Positions 34,514 through 42,660 of a stretch of DNA of 62,665 nucleotides are shown piece by piece. The stretch covers positions 1-62,665 of IMG/VR virus record IMGVR_UViG_3300018080_000186. One strand, written 5' to 3'. How positions within the stretch are numbered: the stretch's first letter is position 1; each line of letters starts with the position of its first letter. Under the pieces are notes generated by a model, which had not been told where the DNA came from, did no database searches, and worked only from the letters and a program-made list of their open reading frames with translations. The position numbers and the translations under genes were made by a program. The stretch is from a virus.

Positions 34514-34770
34514 GCGGCGACAGCAGCACGGCGGATCTGATGAACGCTGCGGTGAAGCAGCAGTCGGCCATCGATGAGAAGGCGAAGCGGATCCCGCCGC
34601 TGTACCGGAACTGGTACCTCAAGGCGATGGAGGGGAACTCTCGCAAGAACGCGATCACGGCGATGTGCCTGGACTGCACGAGCTGGAACCGGATCGAGGT
34701 GGAGAGGTGCTCGTCGCTGGCGTGCCCCCTGTACATGTACAGGCCGTACAAGCCCGAGGAGGAGCAGTGA
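34510..34770 (+). CDS. Small Cys-motif phage protein
   Basis: An 86-residue protein with CLDCTSWNRIEVERCSSLACPLYMYRPY near its end, a Cys pattern shared by many small phage proteins. Probably zinc-binding. Confidence 0.7.
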   Translation: MSGDSSTADLMNAAVKQQSAIDEKAKRIPPLYRNWYLKAMEGNSRKNAITAMCLDCTSWNRIEVERCSSLACPLYMYRPYKPEEEQ

Positions 34771-35291
34771 TGCGAAGAGGAAGAAGGACTTCGATGCCAA
34801 AGAAGAAGGTGTCCCGGACGGCGCCGAGGACTCGACACATGAGCTCCACTACGAAGATCAATGTGCCGTCCCCCATCATCGAGATTTCGCAGTATGGATA
34901 CCAGGGGAGCACGAACAAGATCGACAGAGTAGTCATCGGGGACGACCCCGAGATCATCTACATGGATGTGATCTCCGTGAAGGTGTTCGAGAGTCACGTC
35001 GTCATCGGGAAGAAGGATGGCAACAAGCGGACTACTACCCTTATTCCGATCTCGGATGCCGTCGAGGTTGTCATCGAGTCCAGATATATGAGGAACGAGG
35101 AATGGAGGAAGGAGGGGGTGAGGGAACTCGGGGCCCAGTGCAACCACACCTGCAAGTACTGGACGGACGGTGATGGATCTGAGGGGCCCGGTGGGAGAGA
35201 TGGATGCACGCTGTCCACAGAAGATTCCGAGGTGTGCCTCCGAGACGACACCCTGGAGTATTGGGAACCGCGGCCGGGGAAGGAAGCATGA
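34770..35291 (+). CDS. Basic N-terminus, Cys-containing C-terminus
   Basis: A 173-residue protein: Arg/Lys-rich first 30 residues, a beta-rich middle, then CNHTCKYW and two further Cys in the last third. Unknown. Confidence 0.65.
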   Translation: MRRGRRTSMPKKKVSRTAPRTRHMSSTTKINVPSPIIEISQYGYQGSTNKIDRVVIGDDPEIIYMDVISVKVFESHVVIGKKDGNKRTTTLIPISDAVEVVIESRYMRNEEWRKEGVRELGAQCNHTCKYWTDGDGSEGPGGRDGCTLSTEDSEVCLRDDTLEYWEPRPGKEA

Positions 35292-35896
35292 GCGCCACCC
35301 GGGGGATCAACGACCCCAAGAGACGCCCCCACGACTTCTACAGGACGCCTGAGTGGGCCACCAGGGCGATCCTCCCCGTCCTCGAGGAGCACATCAGGCC
35401 CAGGGCGATCCTGGAGCCTGGGGCCGGCTCAGGGGCCATCGCCTGGGTCATCCACCTGAGGTGGCCCAAGGCCGAGTACGTGGCCATCGAGTTGAACATC
35501 GAGCACCAGTGGTCGCTCCGCAACCTCGGAGTGGGCCTGACCATCGGTGACTACCTCGAGCAGGACGACAAGCTCCTGGTCCCTCCCTACGACCTGGTCA
35601 TCATGAATCCGCCCTACTCGGGGCCCAAGCGCCAGGACCTCGTGATGGAGTTCACGAAGCGGGCCCTGGTGCACGCCGGCAAGAAGGGGGTCGTGGCAGT
35701 GCTGACCCGGCTCAACTGGCTCGGTAGTCAGAAGAGGGCCCAGTGGCACAGAGACCACCGGCCCTTCGTCGGGATCCTGCCGAAGCGACCCTCGTTCACC
35801 GGGGACGGGAAGACGGATGCCGTCGAATACTGCTGGCTGGTCTACGGGATCCCGGATCTGCGCGGGCAGTGGCGGATCCTCGAACTACCGAAGTGA
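35288..35896 (+). CDS. DNA adenine-type methyltransferase
   Basis: A 202-residue protein. ILEPGAGSGAIAW near residue 42 is the SAM-binding motif I and NPPY at 107-110 is motif IV of N6-adenine methyltransferases. It opens DFYRTPEWATRAIL, like other solitary phage enzymes. No partner restriction enzyme is visible, so self-protection or regulation is more likely than restriction. Confidence 0.75.
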   Translation: MSATRGINDPKRRPHDFYRTPEWATRAILPVLEEHIRPRAILEPGAGSGAIAWVIHLRWPKAEYVAIELNIEHQWSLRNLGVGLTIGDYLEQDDKLLVPPYDLVIMNPPYSGPKRQDLVMEFTKRALVHAGKKGVVAVLTRLNWLGSQKRAQWHRDHRPFVGILPKRPSFTGDGKTDAVEYCWLVYGIPDLRGQWRILELPK

Positions 35897-35906
35897 TGGG
35901 GCTCTT

Positions 35907-36326
35907 CTAGCCCTCGTCGGGGATGTCCTTGGCGGGGTTCTGCTCGCCGGCTTCCTTGCAGAGCTGCTCGAGCGTGTCCGAGATCTTCGGCCACATCTCG
36001 GGGGGGAAGCAGGCCAGGAGTTGCGAGGCTGCCGCCCCGAAGTCTCCCAGGCCACCGGCAGGGGTCGGCGCCGGATCCCCAGGTTTCCAGGCCATGGGGT
36101 CGCGGGAGGCTGCCTTCTGGCCGCCTCCGAGGGTCGAGCCCACCGCGTTCGTGACCATCTCGATGATTCCCCCGGCCGAGGGCTCCACGTCGAGCTCGAG
36201 GAAGCGGGCCACGGAGCCCAGGACCGCTGCCTGGCTCCCGGGGTCGTCCAGCTCCACCAGGGCCTTCACGCAGTCGGTGTGGGCCCCCAGTTCCCTCTCC
36301 AGTGATTCCTTCATATTCTCGTCCAT
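35907..36326 (-). CDS. Minus-strand acidic helical protein
   Basis: A 139-residue protein starting at ATG 36326 behind AGGAGG, with its own TTGACT-N18-TACGTT promoter. Two helical halves are joined by a Pro/Gly-rich linker. It faces the early operon with only a 10-base gap, so the two transcripts converge. Candidate regulator by position only. Confidence 0.7.
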   Translation of the reverse strand: MDENMKESLERELGAHTDCVKALVELDDPGSQAAVLGSVARFLELDVEPSAGGIIEMVTNAVGSTLGGGQKAASRDPMAWKPGDPAPTPAGGLGDFGAAASQLLACFPPEMWPKISDTLEQLCKEAGEQNPAKDIPDEG

Positions 36327-36357
36327 CTCATCCTCCTGTAGGCCCCGCGTCGAGGAC

Positions 36358-36387
36358 AACGTAGCAGGGCCCTGAGACGGTAGTCAA
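36358..36387 (-). promoter_or_regulatory. Leftward promoter for 35907-36326
   Basis: On the minus strand TTGACT (36387-36382), an 18-base spacer and TACGTT (36363-36358). The predicted start, near 36350, lies just upstream of the AGGAGG site. Confidence 0.55.
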
Positions 36388-36614
36388 GCAGGCCGACGAC
36401 TGGTGACGGCCAGATCTGTCCGTGACGGGGCGAAATTGGACCGTCAGGGGCCGTTCGCGCACCGTGCATCCGGTCGGTACCCCCGCGATCCACGGCGATT
36501 CTGGGGCGTCTGGGGGCCCCTGAGGGCCATGAGGCTGGAGGCTGGATTGAGGGATTCCCGGACCAGGGGCTGAGGGGCACGAACCCCCCAGGGGCCTGCA
36601 GGGCCATCATGCAA

Positions 36615-36632
36615 GTATACGTTATGGTATAC
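36615..36632. promoter_or_regulatory. Twin GTATAC palindromes
   Basis: GTATAC at 36615-36620 and again at 36627-36632, so the centres are 12 bases apart, roughly one helical turn. They could be a dimeric operator or overlapping -10 boxes; the genome uses TATACC as a -10 box at 47601 and 49702. Confidence 0.4.
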
Positions 36633-36638
36633 CCCCCT

Positions 36639-36664
36639 GTAAGTAAATCCCCATATTTACTTAC
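36639..36664. promoter_or_regulatory. 10-bp inverted repeat, operator candidate
   Basis: GTAAGTAAAT and ATTTACTTAC form a perfect inverted repeat around a six-base centre. AT-rich in a GC-rich genome and placed just upstream of the rightward unit, it resembles a repressor operator. Confidence 0.5.
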
Positions 36665-36720
36665 TGGACATACCACGAGTCTTCATGCTACCTCTTCTGA
36701 AGGTGAAGGAGGGCCCATGG

Positions 36721-36900
36721 ATGGCGTCACATCTGCTGCTGGAGAAGGACAACTTCGGAGTTCTGACAATCCGTCTGCTCTGCATGGAATGCGGGAACAC
36801 CTGGTGGGTATCGGAGTCGGAGAAGGACCGCATCTGCACCTGCCCGTGCTGCCACCACCGCTCCAACGTCCAGCAGGACCGCCGGCGGGCCCTGCGGTGA
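36721..36900 (+). CDS. Zinc-ribbon protein (59 aa)
   Basis: A short protein with CMECG and CTCPCCHH. ATG 36721 is preferred because AAGGAGG lies just upstream; an earlier in-frame ATG at 36685 has no ribosome site. Ends in a GTGA overlap with the sigma-like gene. Confidence 0.6.
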   Translation: MASHLLLEKDNFGVLTIRLLCMECGNTWWVSESEKDRICTCPCCHHRSNVQQDRRRALR

Positions 36901-37277
36901 GGCCGGTCGTCCGTGGTGACTGCATCGACGGCCCTCGGCCGTGCCCGTGGGTCGGGTGCCGATACCACATGCTCCTCGAGTTGGCACCGAGAGACCTGGG
37001 GCTCGGGGGCAAGAAGCTCCGGCGCGGCGACCCGGATGTGCTGGTCAACTACCTCATGAAGATGCGCGACACCTGCGTGCTCGACCTGGCCGAGTACCCG
37101 TGGACCCTCGACCAGATCGGTCGGCTCTTCGACGTGACCCGTGAGCGCATCCGCCAGATCGAGGACAAATCACTCAAGAAGCTACGTGCGAGGCTTGGGG
37201 GAACCACCAACCTCGAAGAGATCAAGGAGCTCCTGCGCGAGGTGGGGGCCGCACACAGAGAAAGGGATCCGTTCTGA
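36897..37277 (+). CDS. Sigma-70 region 4-like regulator
   Basis: A 126-residue protein from GTG 36897. An N-terminal RPCPWVGCRYH block precedes WTLDQIGRLFDVTRERIRQIEDKSLKKLR, a near-canonical sigma region 4 helix-turn-helix, without regions 2 and 3. It should bind -35-like DNA or RNA polymerase and is a good candidate for switching viral transcription. Confidence 0.8.
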   Translation: MRPVVRGDCIDGPRPCPWVGCRYHMLLELAPRDLGLGGKKLRRGDPDVLVNYLMKMRDTCVLDLAEYPWTLDQIGRLFDVTRERIRQIEDKSLKKLRARLGGTTNLEEIKELLREVGAAHRERDPF

Positions 37278-38368
37278 TGAAGAAGAAGTACAGGATGAAG
37301 CACGACTGCGTGATCGCAGAGCAGGATTTCGAGAACGGTGGCGCGTGGGCAGTCGAGCCCCCCGGAGGCGGATGGTTGTTCTATCTGGGTGGAGCCCCCT
37401 TCCACCAGTTCTTTGAGCTCGTGGAGGAGGAGGGCACGGACTGCGCTCGGTGCGGAGCCCCAGAGAACTGGGCGATGAGCCAAGAGGCATTAGACCATCA
37501 TCTGGGTGAAGTCCGAGGGGCCGTTGGAGTGAAGGACGGTGAGTCCCTACTCTGCCGCATCAAGGAGCTCGTGGAGAAGGAGACGAAACTCGCCGCCCTT
37601 GAGGATGATGTCGACAGACTACAGAAAAGCAACGACATGATCCGAGACATCTGCAAGCCACCAGAGGGCATCAACATCTACTACCGCGTCCGGCAACTGG
37701 TGGATACCGAGAAGGCTGTTGGGATCATCAGGCTGGACAACGATCGCAAGGACAAGGCCCTGAACAAGATCCGCACCGCCTGCAGGGCTCGGGACGGACA
37801 GGGAATCAGGGAGCGTTGCGAGCAGCTCGTGGAGACCGAGAACCAGTGCGTGAAACTCATCGCGGAGAACGACCGCCTCGAGGAGGAGAACGAGCGGCTG
37901 CGCGGCATCGCGGAGATCGAGCTGTTCCGATGCTCGACGTGCGGGATGGAGTTCCCCTCAGCTATCAGCAGGGACTGCCACCAGTCCCAGTGCGAGGCGA
38001 GCACCCCGGGCTACATCTGTCATCTTTGCTGCCACGGACTTCCCTGCGAGCTCGGAAAGATCGCGACCTCCGCGAACACCTGTGGATCGCTCAAGAGGGA
38101 GTTCGGGGACAGCGACATCCTCCCCAAGGCCGAGATCACCGCGAAGGATAGCGTGAGGATCCTCGACGGGATCAAGAAGGTGGAGAAGAGCATCATTCTC
38201 ATCAACGAATGGCTGGACGAGGACTGGAAGGATCTCAACAAGACCAAGCAGCGGTTCTGCAATCTGCGCGAGACCATGAACAGTCACATGCAGGAGACAA
38301 CGGGGCTTCGGGATCGGCTCCTCGAGCTCACAGAGCGCGTGGGGGCCCTGGAGAGCAAGGAGCGATGA
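37277..38368 (+). CDS. Coiled-coil protein with zinc fingers
   Basis: A 363-residue protein. CARCG near residue 55, long coiled coils near 95-215, a C2H2-like finger near 219-240 (CSTCGMEF...C), and a final coiled coil. One-base overlap with the sigma-like gene. Function unknown. Confidence 0.7.
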   Translation: MKKKYRMKHDCVIAEQDFENGGAWAVEPPGGGWLFYLGGAPFHQFFELVEEEGTDCARCGAPENWAMSQEALDHHLGEVRGAVGVKDGESLLCRIKELVEKETKLAALEDDVDRLQKSNDMIRDICKPPEGINIYYRVRQLVDTEKAVGIIRLDNDRKDKALNKIRTACRARDGQGIRERCEQLVETENQCVKLIAENDRLEEENERLRGIAEIELFRCSTCGMEFPSAISRDCHQSQCEASTPGYICHLCCHGLPCELGKIATSANTCGSLKREFGDSDILPKAEITAKDSVRILDGIKKVEKSIILINEWLDEDWKDLNKTKQRFCNLRETMNSHMQETTGLRDRLLELTERVGALESKER

Positions 38369-38679
38369 TGACCGACGCTGAACTGAAGAAGATGACGAAG
38401 AAGGATCTGATCGAGGAGATCAAGGAGCTCCACGAGGGCCGCGAGAAGCAGTTCGAGCTGCTGTTGGAGCACAAGGGCAAGGCCAACAGCCTGATGCAGC
38501 ACCTCGATCACCTCGCCCTGTACACCAAGATGAGATCGTTCGTGATGGATGCACTGCGTGCCGAGGACACCGAGGATCACAAGATGTGGAATCACATGCT
38601 CGGCGGCAAGAACGTCGCCTACAACGAGATCCACGCCCTCGTCCTGAACATCATCAAGATCCACGAGGAGCAATCATGA
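38365..38679 (+). CDS. Small helical protein
   Basis: A 104-residue Lys/Glu/His-rich helical protein starting in an ATGA overlap. Unknown. Confidence 0.65.
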   Translation: MMTDAELKKMTKKDLIEEIKELHEGREKQFELLLEHKGKANSLMQHLDHLALYTKMRSFVMDALRAEDTEDHKMWNHMLGGKNVAYNEIHALVLNIIKIHEEQS

Positions 38680-38909
38680 GCGATGTCATTGCCATTGAGG
38701 TCCAGAGATCGGACGGCGAGAAGGAGAAGCTCGGGGTGCATCACTTTCCCGCGGTTCCCAGAAAGGGGGACCACATCTGCCTCGACGGGAAGGACGTCCT
38801 CATCGTCGGCTGGATCATCTGGGTGCCCATGAAGGTCGAGTATGACGGGAGCAACTACCACGTTCGTCAGTACACGACGCCCCTCATGCTCGTGAGCAAG
38901 CCCGAGTGA
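38676..38909 (+). CDS. Small beta-rich protein
   Basis: A 77-residue protein with regular strands and no Cys. Unknown. A 144-base gap follows, containing a hairpin and the conserved leader. Confidence 0.65.
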   Translation: MSDVIAIEVQRSDGEKEKLGVHHFPAVPRKGDHICLDGKDVLIVGWIIWVPMKVEYDGSNYHVRQYTTPLMLVSKPE

Positions 38910-38968
38910 ACATGACGACTGCAATCCTCCTCGAGGCGGTGGTGGCAAGCCTCGCGGAGTTCGGATCG

Positions 38969-38986
38969 GGCTGGCCGTGGCCAGCC
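38969..38986 (+). terminator. Hairpin in the 38.9-39.05 kb gap
   Basis: GGCTGGCC and GGCCAGCC flank a two-base centre. It is probably a terminator or processing stem between two sub-operons; no T-run follows. Confidence 0.4.
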
Positions 38987-39042
38987 ATGATCCTTCGTGA
39001 GTACGGATGGCCCACACACACCCTGCCACTGACACACAAGAA

Positions 39043-39056
39043 GGGAGCCGAACATG
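39043..39056 (+). promoter_or_regulatory. GGGAGCCGAACATG leader, copy 2
   Basis: Identical to the copy at 23481 and again ending at a start codon (ATG 39054), after a gene-free gap. No convincing promoter is seen upstream. Confidence 0.55.
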
Positions 39057-39605
39057 GACGAGGAGAAGAAGACGAGACTGGAGGAGAAGCACGAGATCTA
39101 CGGCAAGCCACCGGCTGGAAAGATGGACATCTCCGAAGAGGATGGCGTCCACGAGGAGTGGTACAAGGACGTCGCTGATCTCAAGACGCCCGAGGACCTG
39201 ATGGTCTTCATGCAGAACCTGGACGACAACTATCATCACGACTACGGGACGATCTGCCACGCCATCGCCGCATCCGGTCTCGGTGCCATGAAGGTCGCGG
39301 ATCACCACTGGAAGCAGGGCGGCATCACCGGGTTCCAGGCGAGCTGCATCATGTGGGAGGTCCTGAAGCACTGGCTGCACGAGAAGGGCCCTCTGCGCCT
39401 CGTGAGGTACGAAAAGATGCTCTACCCGCAGTACGCCGACAAGTTCGGTCTCACTATCAGCAAGCATGCCTGGGAGTGGCTGCAGGAGCACGCAGAGAAG
39501 AGGCTCGGTGAGGACGACTCCCCGGTGAACGAGAACGTGAAGAACCACTGGGCCAGCATCATCGCCGGCGTGGTGCCGTTCGGCTACAAGGTGGAGGAGG
39601 ACTGA
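39054..39605 (+). CDS. Acidic/helical protein, unknown
   Basis: A 183-residue protein rich in His, Trp and Glu. ATG 39054 is set by the conserved GGGAG leader. Residues 95-183 read like a helical domain. Unknown. Confidence 0.7.
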   Translation: MDEEKKTRLEEKHEIYGKPPAGKMDISEEDGVHEEWYKDVADLKTPEDLMVFMQNLDDNYHHDYGTICHAIAASGLGAMKVADHHWKQGGITGFQASCIMWEVLKHWLHEKGPLRLVRYEKMLYPQYADKFGLTISKHAWEWLQEHAEKRLGEDDSPVNENVKNHWASIIAGVVPFGYKVEED

Positions 39606-39606
39606 C

Positions 39607-40185
39607 ATGGACGAGCGCGAAGACATCATGAAGATGATCAATGACTCGAAGGGATCGTCGTGGGCCACCCTGGGGGCCCTCGGTTACGGAGCCGCCCTGC
39701 CGATGCTTATGGGAGGCCTGATGGGCAAGCTCGGAAGGATCAAGGAAGTGAAGCTCGTCTACGAGAAGATCTCTCTCAGCGCGTTCGATGACCGACACGT
39801 CATCGTGCTCATCGGGCCCGATTCCAGAGTCTGGGGTAGCCTGAGCACCCATGCCGTCGAGCAGCTCAAGCGCCAGCCCGGAGACGTCCTCAGGCTCGGT
39901 GAGGTGCCCGAGGAGGAGGAGAAGGACGAGGACACCCCCGAGGACGAGGAGCCCACTGAGCAGCCAGGGAGGGCCCCTGAGGAGGGCCCGGATATTGACG
40001 AGGGCACCGGCCTCGTCGGAGCCGGGAGAGGCAACTACTTCTACTGTCCGTTCTGCGGGAAGATGCTCGCTGGACCACGGAGGCGGGCCGATCACATCAG
40101 GAGGGAGCATGAATCCTTCCTGGACAAGTACCCCAAGATCAAGGCCGAGGTCGAGGAGATCCTGCACGGGAAGGATGAAGGATGA
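39607..40185 (+). CDS. Protein with N-terminal hydrophobic segment and C2H2 finger
   Basis: A 192-residue protein: Gly/Met-rich hydrophobic segment near 20-42, a small domain, an acidic linker near 100-135, and a C-terminal YCPFCGKML...H...H finger. Unknown. Confidence 0.65.
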   Translation: MDEREDIMKMINDSKGSSWATLGALGYGAALPMLMGGLMGKLGRIKEVKLVYEKISLSAFDDRHVIVLIGPDSRVWGSLSTHAVEQLKRQPGDVLRLGEVPEEEEKDEDTPEDEEPTEQPGRAPEEGPDIDEGTGLVGAGRGNYFYCPFCGKMLAGPRRRADHIRREHESFLDKYPKIKAEVEEILHGKDEG

Positions 40186-40625
40186 GTGGGGCATTCGGAC
40201 CCAGCATCATCGGTGGCGGCATGGGTGGGGGGCTTCGATGGCGCGATATCAGGACTGGGGTGCGTTGCATCCACTGCGGCAAGGGCGAGTTCCTGATCAG
40301 TCACGAGGCCAGTGACACAAGGTGGGGCGTGGACGGATACTACGTCACCTGCACCTTCAGCCCACGACAGGGGGCCATCTGCCCCTGGGTCGAGAAGACC
40401 GACTACCGAGGCTACCCGCTCACAGAGGAGCAGGCCAGATTTTTCATCCCCCACGAGGGCAACCCGGACGCCATGGCCTATCTGCTTAGGCAGTACTGCC
40501 CCGAGCTCCGCGATGCGGTCCTCGAGCAGTTCGACCCGCACAAGCATGACCCGTACCAGAGGGCAGCAGACAGGGCGGCCGACGAGGAGCACGTCGAGAA
40601 GCACAAGGGGAGGAAGAAGCTATGA
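40182..40625 (+). CDS. Cys/His-containing protein
   Basis: A 147-residue protein with CIHCG near residue 29 and two later Cys, then a His/Arg/Lys-rich helix. Unknown. Confidence 0.65.
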   Translation: MSGAFGPSIIGGGMGGGLRWRDIRTGVRCIHCGKGEFLISHEASDTRWGVDGYYVTCTFSPRQGAICPWVEKTDYRGYPLTEEQARFFIPHEGNPDAMAYLLRQYCPELRDAVLEQFDPHKHDPYQRAADRAADEEHVEKHKGRKKL

Positions 40626-40810
40626 GTGATGAGGCGAGAAGGTGGGCGGTGGCGAGCATGAAGGCGGGGGATCTCCTCAGCAAGTGGTTCTGGAAGCACC
40701 CACGAATCCTCAAGACAATCGCACCGAAGCTCCCCGAGATCATCGACGTGCTCAAGGCCGCAGACATCCAGAAGATCGAGGTCCTGCTCGAGCACGGGTG
40801 GAAGCAGTGA
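40622..40810 (+). CDS. Small helical protein (62 aa)
   Basis: A basic, Trp/Leu/Ile-rich, possibly amphipathic helical protein. Precedes the holin-like gene, with which it overlaps. Confidence 0.65.
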   Translation: MSDEARRWAVASMKAGDLLSKWFWKHPRILKTIAPKLPEIIDVLKAADIQKIEVLLEHGWKQ

Positions 40811-41262
40811 AGGCCTGGTATGCGGCCGCGGCCATCGCGATGATCGCAGGGGCCGTCTATGCGCTGTGGAAGATCGACTGGGAGTGGAGCCAGGAGCTCG
40901 CCCCGACCCTGGCCATGATGATCATCCTCGGGGTTCTCATGCTATTTGCCTGGGCCTCGGAGCACATTCTGGAACCATTCAAGAAACGGAAGGAGAAGAA
41001 CATGTCCGAAGGAGTCTACAAGCTGTTCGTCCCGTGCCCGAAGTGCGGGAAGCCCCACGGTGTCCGTCTCGTGGTGGACGAGTCCGAGTTCAGGGTTGTG
41101 TGCATCAGTTGCGAGGAGATGGATGAGAGCGTGGAGCTCGACCAGGTCCTCGAGACGGTGAGCACCCTGACGCTGGTGGCCCACGACGAGGGCCCCCTCG
41201 AGGAGCAGAAGGTGCAGGAGGTCGTGGCGGATCTGCTCGGGCTCCCGGAGGAGGAAGAATGA
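40807..41262 (+). CDS. Holin-like two-helix protein fused to a zinc ribbon
   Basis: A 151-residue frame from GTG 40807. Helices near 3-20 and 30-52 with a KKRKEK stop resemble a holin. The remainder (from residue 66) starts at an internal ATG 41002 with its own AAGGAG site and reads as an independent zinc ribbon (CPKCG...CISC). It may yield two products from one frame. Confidence 0.6.
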   Translation: MKAWYAAAAIAMIAGAVYALWKIDWEWSQELAPTLAMMIILGVLMLFAWASEHILEPFKKRKEKNMSEGVYKLFVPCPKCGKPHGVRLVVDESEFRVVCISCEEMDESVELDQVLETVSTLTLVAHDEGPLEEQKVQEVVADLLGLPEEEE

Positions 41263-41465
41263 AGCTCTCGCAGGTGGTGGACCGTGTCATCAGGGCCATC
41301 GAGGAGCGCCTCGAGCCCGATCAGGCATACCAGACCACCATGCTCCGTGGCATGGCCGGACAGCTCATCAGGCAGTTCGGGGACCTGGAGCTCAACATCA
41401 TCGTGAAGCGGATCCCGCTCGAGGAGGTGCAGGATGGGGAAGCGGCGGAAAAGGACGAGAAGTAG
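41259..41465 (+). CDS. Small helical protein (68 aa)
   Basis: A charged amphipathic protein with Glu-rich end, overlapping both neighbours. Unknown. Confidence 0.6.
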   Translation: MKLSQVVDRVIRAIEERLEPDQAYQTTMLRGMAGQLIRQFGDLELNIIVKRIPLEEVQDGEAAEKDEK

Positions 41466-41838
41466 GGCCCCTGCGATGGACCCTCAGGAGAGGGCCACCA
41501 ACCAGAGGGCCATCGGGATGCTCAAGCGCATCACCCGGCGACTGGGACGTGGACAGCAGATGCCGTTCCTGGTGGTCTCGGTGGAGCCTGGGAGGCACCC
41601 GACCACCGGGGAGGTCCGGGCCCTGCCCGCGATCCTCAGCACCAGGATGGAGCAGAAAAAGTCTGCGTTCCTGATCCAGGCCCTGTTCAGCCACCTGGCG
41701 GAGATCGGGGCCGTGAAGCCCAATCCTGGGCCCCAGGAGGCCGAGAAGGCCTCGGGGGTGGTCCAGGGTGCCCCCGACCCTTCCGGGGGCCTGGACACGA
41801 ACCTGGACGAGCCTGACGCGGACGTGGATGGCGAGTAG
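41434..41838 (+). CDS. Small protein with basic N-terminus and acidic tail
   Basis: A 134-residue protein with a Lys/Arg-rich start, a compact middle and a Gly/Pro/Asp-rich disordered end. AGGAGG precedes ATG 41434. Unknown. Confidence 0.65.
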   Translation: MGKRRKRTRSRAPAMDPQERATNQRAIGMLKRITRRLGRGQQMPFLVVSVEPGRHPTTGEVRALPAILSTRMEQKKSAFLIQALFSHLAEIGAVKPNPGPQEAEKASGVVQGAPDPSGGLDTNLDEPDADVDGE

Positions 41839-42658
41839 CCCTGACCTGCAGGGCTTCGAGACCTGGCTGCGCCGTCGTCAACTCAGAGCTCTGACCATCA
41901 AGGCCTACGTGGCCTCGGTGAAGTTCGCCTACAAGCGGGGCAACCCGGTCAAGGCCCTGTCCGGGGCCAAGAGCCGGGGACGCCACACGCAGCTCCGCAG
42001 CGCCCTCAACCAGTACGCGAGGTTCTCCAAGAACGAGGCCATGCTCGAGGACATCCGGGCTGTTCAGAGACCCCGAACGAAGCGCAAGCCGGCCCGCAGG
42101 CCCCTGGACACCCAGGAGTGGAACGAACTGCTCCGGTCGGTGAAGATCGAGGAGGAGCCCATCTCACAGGCCCTCGTGCTCATCGTCCACACTGGACTGC
42201 GGAGCTCGGATGTGCTGAACATCGAGAGAAGCTACGCCGAGCAGGGCCTCGAGAACGGCATCCTGCAACTGGAGCAGAAGGGAGGGGACTACAGGCCCTT
42301 CCCCGTCGGCGGGGGCATGAGGACGGCCCTGCGCGAGCTCGTGGAGTACTGGGAATGGGAGAGGCTCCGGGACATCATCTCCGACGGTCAGAGCGACAAC
42401 GCCGCCTACATGGTCGTCTACCGCAAGCTCAAGAAGGCTGCGGAGAGGGCCGGGTTCGAGCCGGGGCGTGTCCACCCCCACCTGCTGCGGATCACTGCGG
42501 CCATCCAGCTCTACACCAGGACCAAGGACATCTGGGCGGTCAAGGAGTGGCTCGGGCACTCCGACATCGCCACGACCCAGATCTATCTAAGCAAGTACAC
42601 CAACCCCGACAACCTCATGGACTCGATGAGAGCCCTGCAAGAGGAGAGAGAGGAGTAG
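41828..42658 (+). CDS. Tyrosine recombinase
   Basis: A 276-residue enzyme with the full catalytic set: Arg125 (HTGLRSSD), His218 and Arg221 (HPHLLR), His244 (LGHSD) and Tyr253 (IYLSKY). An N-terminal SAM-like core-binding domain is present but no arm-binding domain, so it is closer to XerC/D in build than to lambda integrase. It may resolve genome multimers or integrate; no attachment site was identified. Confidence 0.85.
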   Translation: MASSPDLQGFETWLRRRQLRALTIKAYVASVKFAYKRGNPVKALSGAKSRGRHTQLRSALNQYARFSKNEAMLEDIRAVQRPRTKRKPARRPLDTQEWNELLRSVKIEEEPISQALVLIVHTGLRSSDVLNIERSYAEQGLENGILQLEQKGGDYRPFPVGGGMRTALRELVEYWEWERLRDIISDGQSDNAAYMVVYRKLKKAAERAGFEPGRVHPHLLRITAAIQLYTRTKDIWAVKEWLGHSDIATTQIYLSKYTNPDNLMDSMRALQEEREE

Positions 42659-42660
42659 TC

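Larger units (their letters stand above)
36388..36720. promoter_or_regulatory. Divergent control region, 36.4-36.7 kb
   Basis: This 394-base gene-free stretch (with 36327-36387) separates a leftward and a rightward unit. Its left part repeats CAGGGGCC/GGCCCCTG blocks that can fold several ways. The right part is AT-rich with two GTATAC palindromes and a 10-bp inverted repeat. It looks like the main regulatory switch region, or the site of a structured RNA. Confidence 0.5.

Noticed and set aside
36388-36610. tRNA gene in the GC-rich noncoding stretch
   Set aside because: No acceptor stem, anticodon loop or TTCGA-type T-loop could be laid out; no tRNA was found elsewhere by eye either.
36311-36676. 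Minus-strand 121-codon frame in the divergent control region
   Set aside because: It crosses the operators and promoters and overlaps the start of the better-supported minus gene; no ribosome site.
38906-39178. Possible 90-codon gene in the gap before 39054
   Set aside because: It overlaps the following gene by 125 bases, whose start is fixed by the conserved leader; the gap is better read as noncoding with a hairpin.
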